From positions 186,001 through 250,000 of the forward strand of contig NZ_JAFMSY010000004.1 of the NCBI RefSeq assembly GCF_017916455.1: 64,000 nt of DNA, read 5' to 3'. A program made the translations under genes and the position numbers. Below, piece after piece: positions 63,415-64,000 of the stretch; position 1 is the first letter of the stretch, and every line of letters begins with the position of its first letter. Below the pieces are notes generated by a model. The model made no database searches. It saw only the letters and a program-made list of their open reading frames with translations, and was not told where the DNA came from. The DNA comes from Nocardioides xinjiangensis. GTDB lineage: Bacteria; Actinomycetota; Actinomycetes; Propionibacteriales; Nocardioidaceae.

Positions 63415-64000
63415 CGAGCCCCTGGTCCTCGGCATCGAGACCTCCTGCGACGAGACGGGCGTCGGCATCGTCCGTGGCCACACGCTCCTCGCCGACACGG
63501 TGGCGAGCAGCGTCGAGGAGCACGCGCGCTTCGGCGGCGTCGTCCCCGAGGTGGCGAGCCGGGCGCACCTCGAGGCGATGGTGCCCACCATCGAGCGCGC
63601 CGCGGAGACCGCCGGCGTCGCGCTGAGCGACATCGATGCCGTCGCGGTGACGAGCGGGCCGGGGCTGGCCGGTGCGCTGCTGGTCGGCGTCGCCAGCGCC
63701 AAGGCGCTGGCACTCGGTCTCGGCAAGCCCATCTACGGTGTCAACCACCTCGCCGCGCACGTCGCGGTCGACCAGCTCGAGCACGGCCCGCTGCCGGAGC
63801 CGTGCCTGGCGATGCTGGTCTCCGGCGGCCACTCGAGCCTGCTCGAGGTGACCGACGTGACCCTGGGCGTCGAGCCGATGGGCTCCACGATCGACGACGC
63901 CGCGGGGGAGGCCTTCGACAAGGTGGCCCGGCTGCTCGGTCTGCCGTTCCCCGGCGGTCCGCACATCGACAAGCAGGCGCGCAGCGGCAACAGCGTCGCC
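63407..64000 (+). CDS. tsaD: tRNA threonylcarbamoyltransferase TsaD, N-terminal part (runs off right edge)
   Basis: The first 198 residues of TsaD; the usual length is about 340, so roughly 140 residues are outside the window. The [10 protein letters not shown] nucleotide-binding motif (11-20), the metal pair HLAAH (H114, H118) and VSGGHSSL are present. TsaD transfers the threonylcarbamoyl group to A37 of ANN-decoding tRNAs, with TsaB and TsaE encoded just upstream. The ATG lies within the rimI 3' end (8-bp overlap). Confidence 0.97.
   Translation, partial: MTDEPLVLGIETSCDETGVGIVRGHTLLADTVASSVEEHARFGGVVPEVASRAHLEAMVPTIERAAETAGVALSDIDAVAVTSGPGLAGALLVGVASAKALALGLGKPIYGVNHLAAHVAVDQLEHGPLPEPCLAMLVSGGHSSLLEVTDVTLGVEPMGSTIDDAAGEAFDKVARLLGLPFPGGPHIDKQARSGNSVA

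Overview
This window looks like chromosomal DNA of a high-GC actinobacterium. The ribosomal gene order (infA-rpmJ-rpsM-rpsK-rpsD-rpoA-rplQ, later truA and rplM-rpsI-glmM), the many GTG/TTG starts, the IdeR/DtxR-type iron box, the class E sortase and the alr/tsaE/tsaB/rimI/tsaD cluster all fit. A Nocardioides-like member of the Nocardioidaceae is my best guess, judged from protein recall and not from a search. No tRNA, rRNA, CRISPR array, transposase or phage gene was seen.

Layout. (1) 1-12.8 kb is a cell-envelope and signalling module. A Ser/Thr kinase (cut by the left edge) and an FHA protein point left. A 2,090-residue membrane-anchored Ig-like/fibronectin III protein, a MoxR ATPase, a DUF58 protein and a transglutaminase-fold membrane protein without its catalytic triad point right. 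(2) 13.0-17.0 kb holds translation and transcription genes, with strong hairpins between some of them and a terminator after rplQ. (3) 17.0-19.8 kb carries a triple 72-bp palindromic repeat, then leftward panE-like, DinB-like, SRPBCC and arsR genes. The last three form an autoregulated operon with two operator palindromes. (4) 19.9-32.1 kb is a mixed region: truA, an RsmC-like methyltransferase, a sortase, a P450, an aldo/keto reductase, a flavin disulfide reductase, a GNAT-like protein, an Nramp-like transporter without the classic motifs, an ABC-F protein and two glycosyltransferases.

(5) 32.1-37.2 kb is an iron-siderophore uptake locus: a siderophore-interacting flavoprotein opposite a binding lipoprotein, two permeases and an ATPase. 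A near-consensus iron box lies in the divergent promoter region. No siderophore synthesis gene is present, so uptake of siderophores made elsewhere is likely. (6) 37.2-45.7 kb holds an LLM flavin oxidoreductase, three acyl-CoA dehydrogenases in one leftward operon, an HtrA-like protease, citrate synthase and a DAO-type FAD oxidase. (7) 45.7-49.4 kb is rplM-rpsI-glmM with a promoter and a structured leader, plus a two-domain GNAT protein. (8) 49.5-54.5 kb is a cell-surface/secreted island: a Thr-stalk CTPGFWKNH protein, a PepSY-like plus GT-C-like membrane protein, and a sorbosone-dehydrogenase-like protein with PKD domains. (9) 54.5-64 kb is core metabolism: coaA facing glmS-acpS-nnrD-alr, a hydrolase, a GNAT-TsaE fusion, tsaB, rimI and the start of tsaD. 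These serve CoA, UDP-GlcNAc, D-alanine, NAD(P)HX repair and the t6A tRNA modification.

A recurring feature is a -10-like hexamer ending 6-8 nt before the start codon with no Shine-Dalgarno, about fifteen cases, which suggests many leaderless mRNAs. The most unusual items are the palindromic repeat array, the triad-less transglutaminase, the GNAT-TsaE fusion, the PepSY/GT-C protein and the Nramp-like transporter without DPGN.
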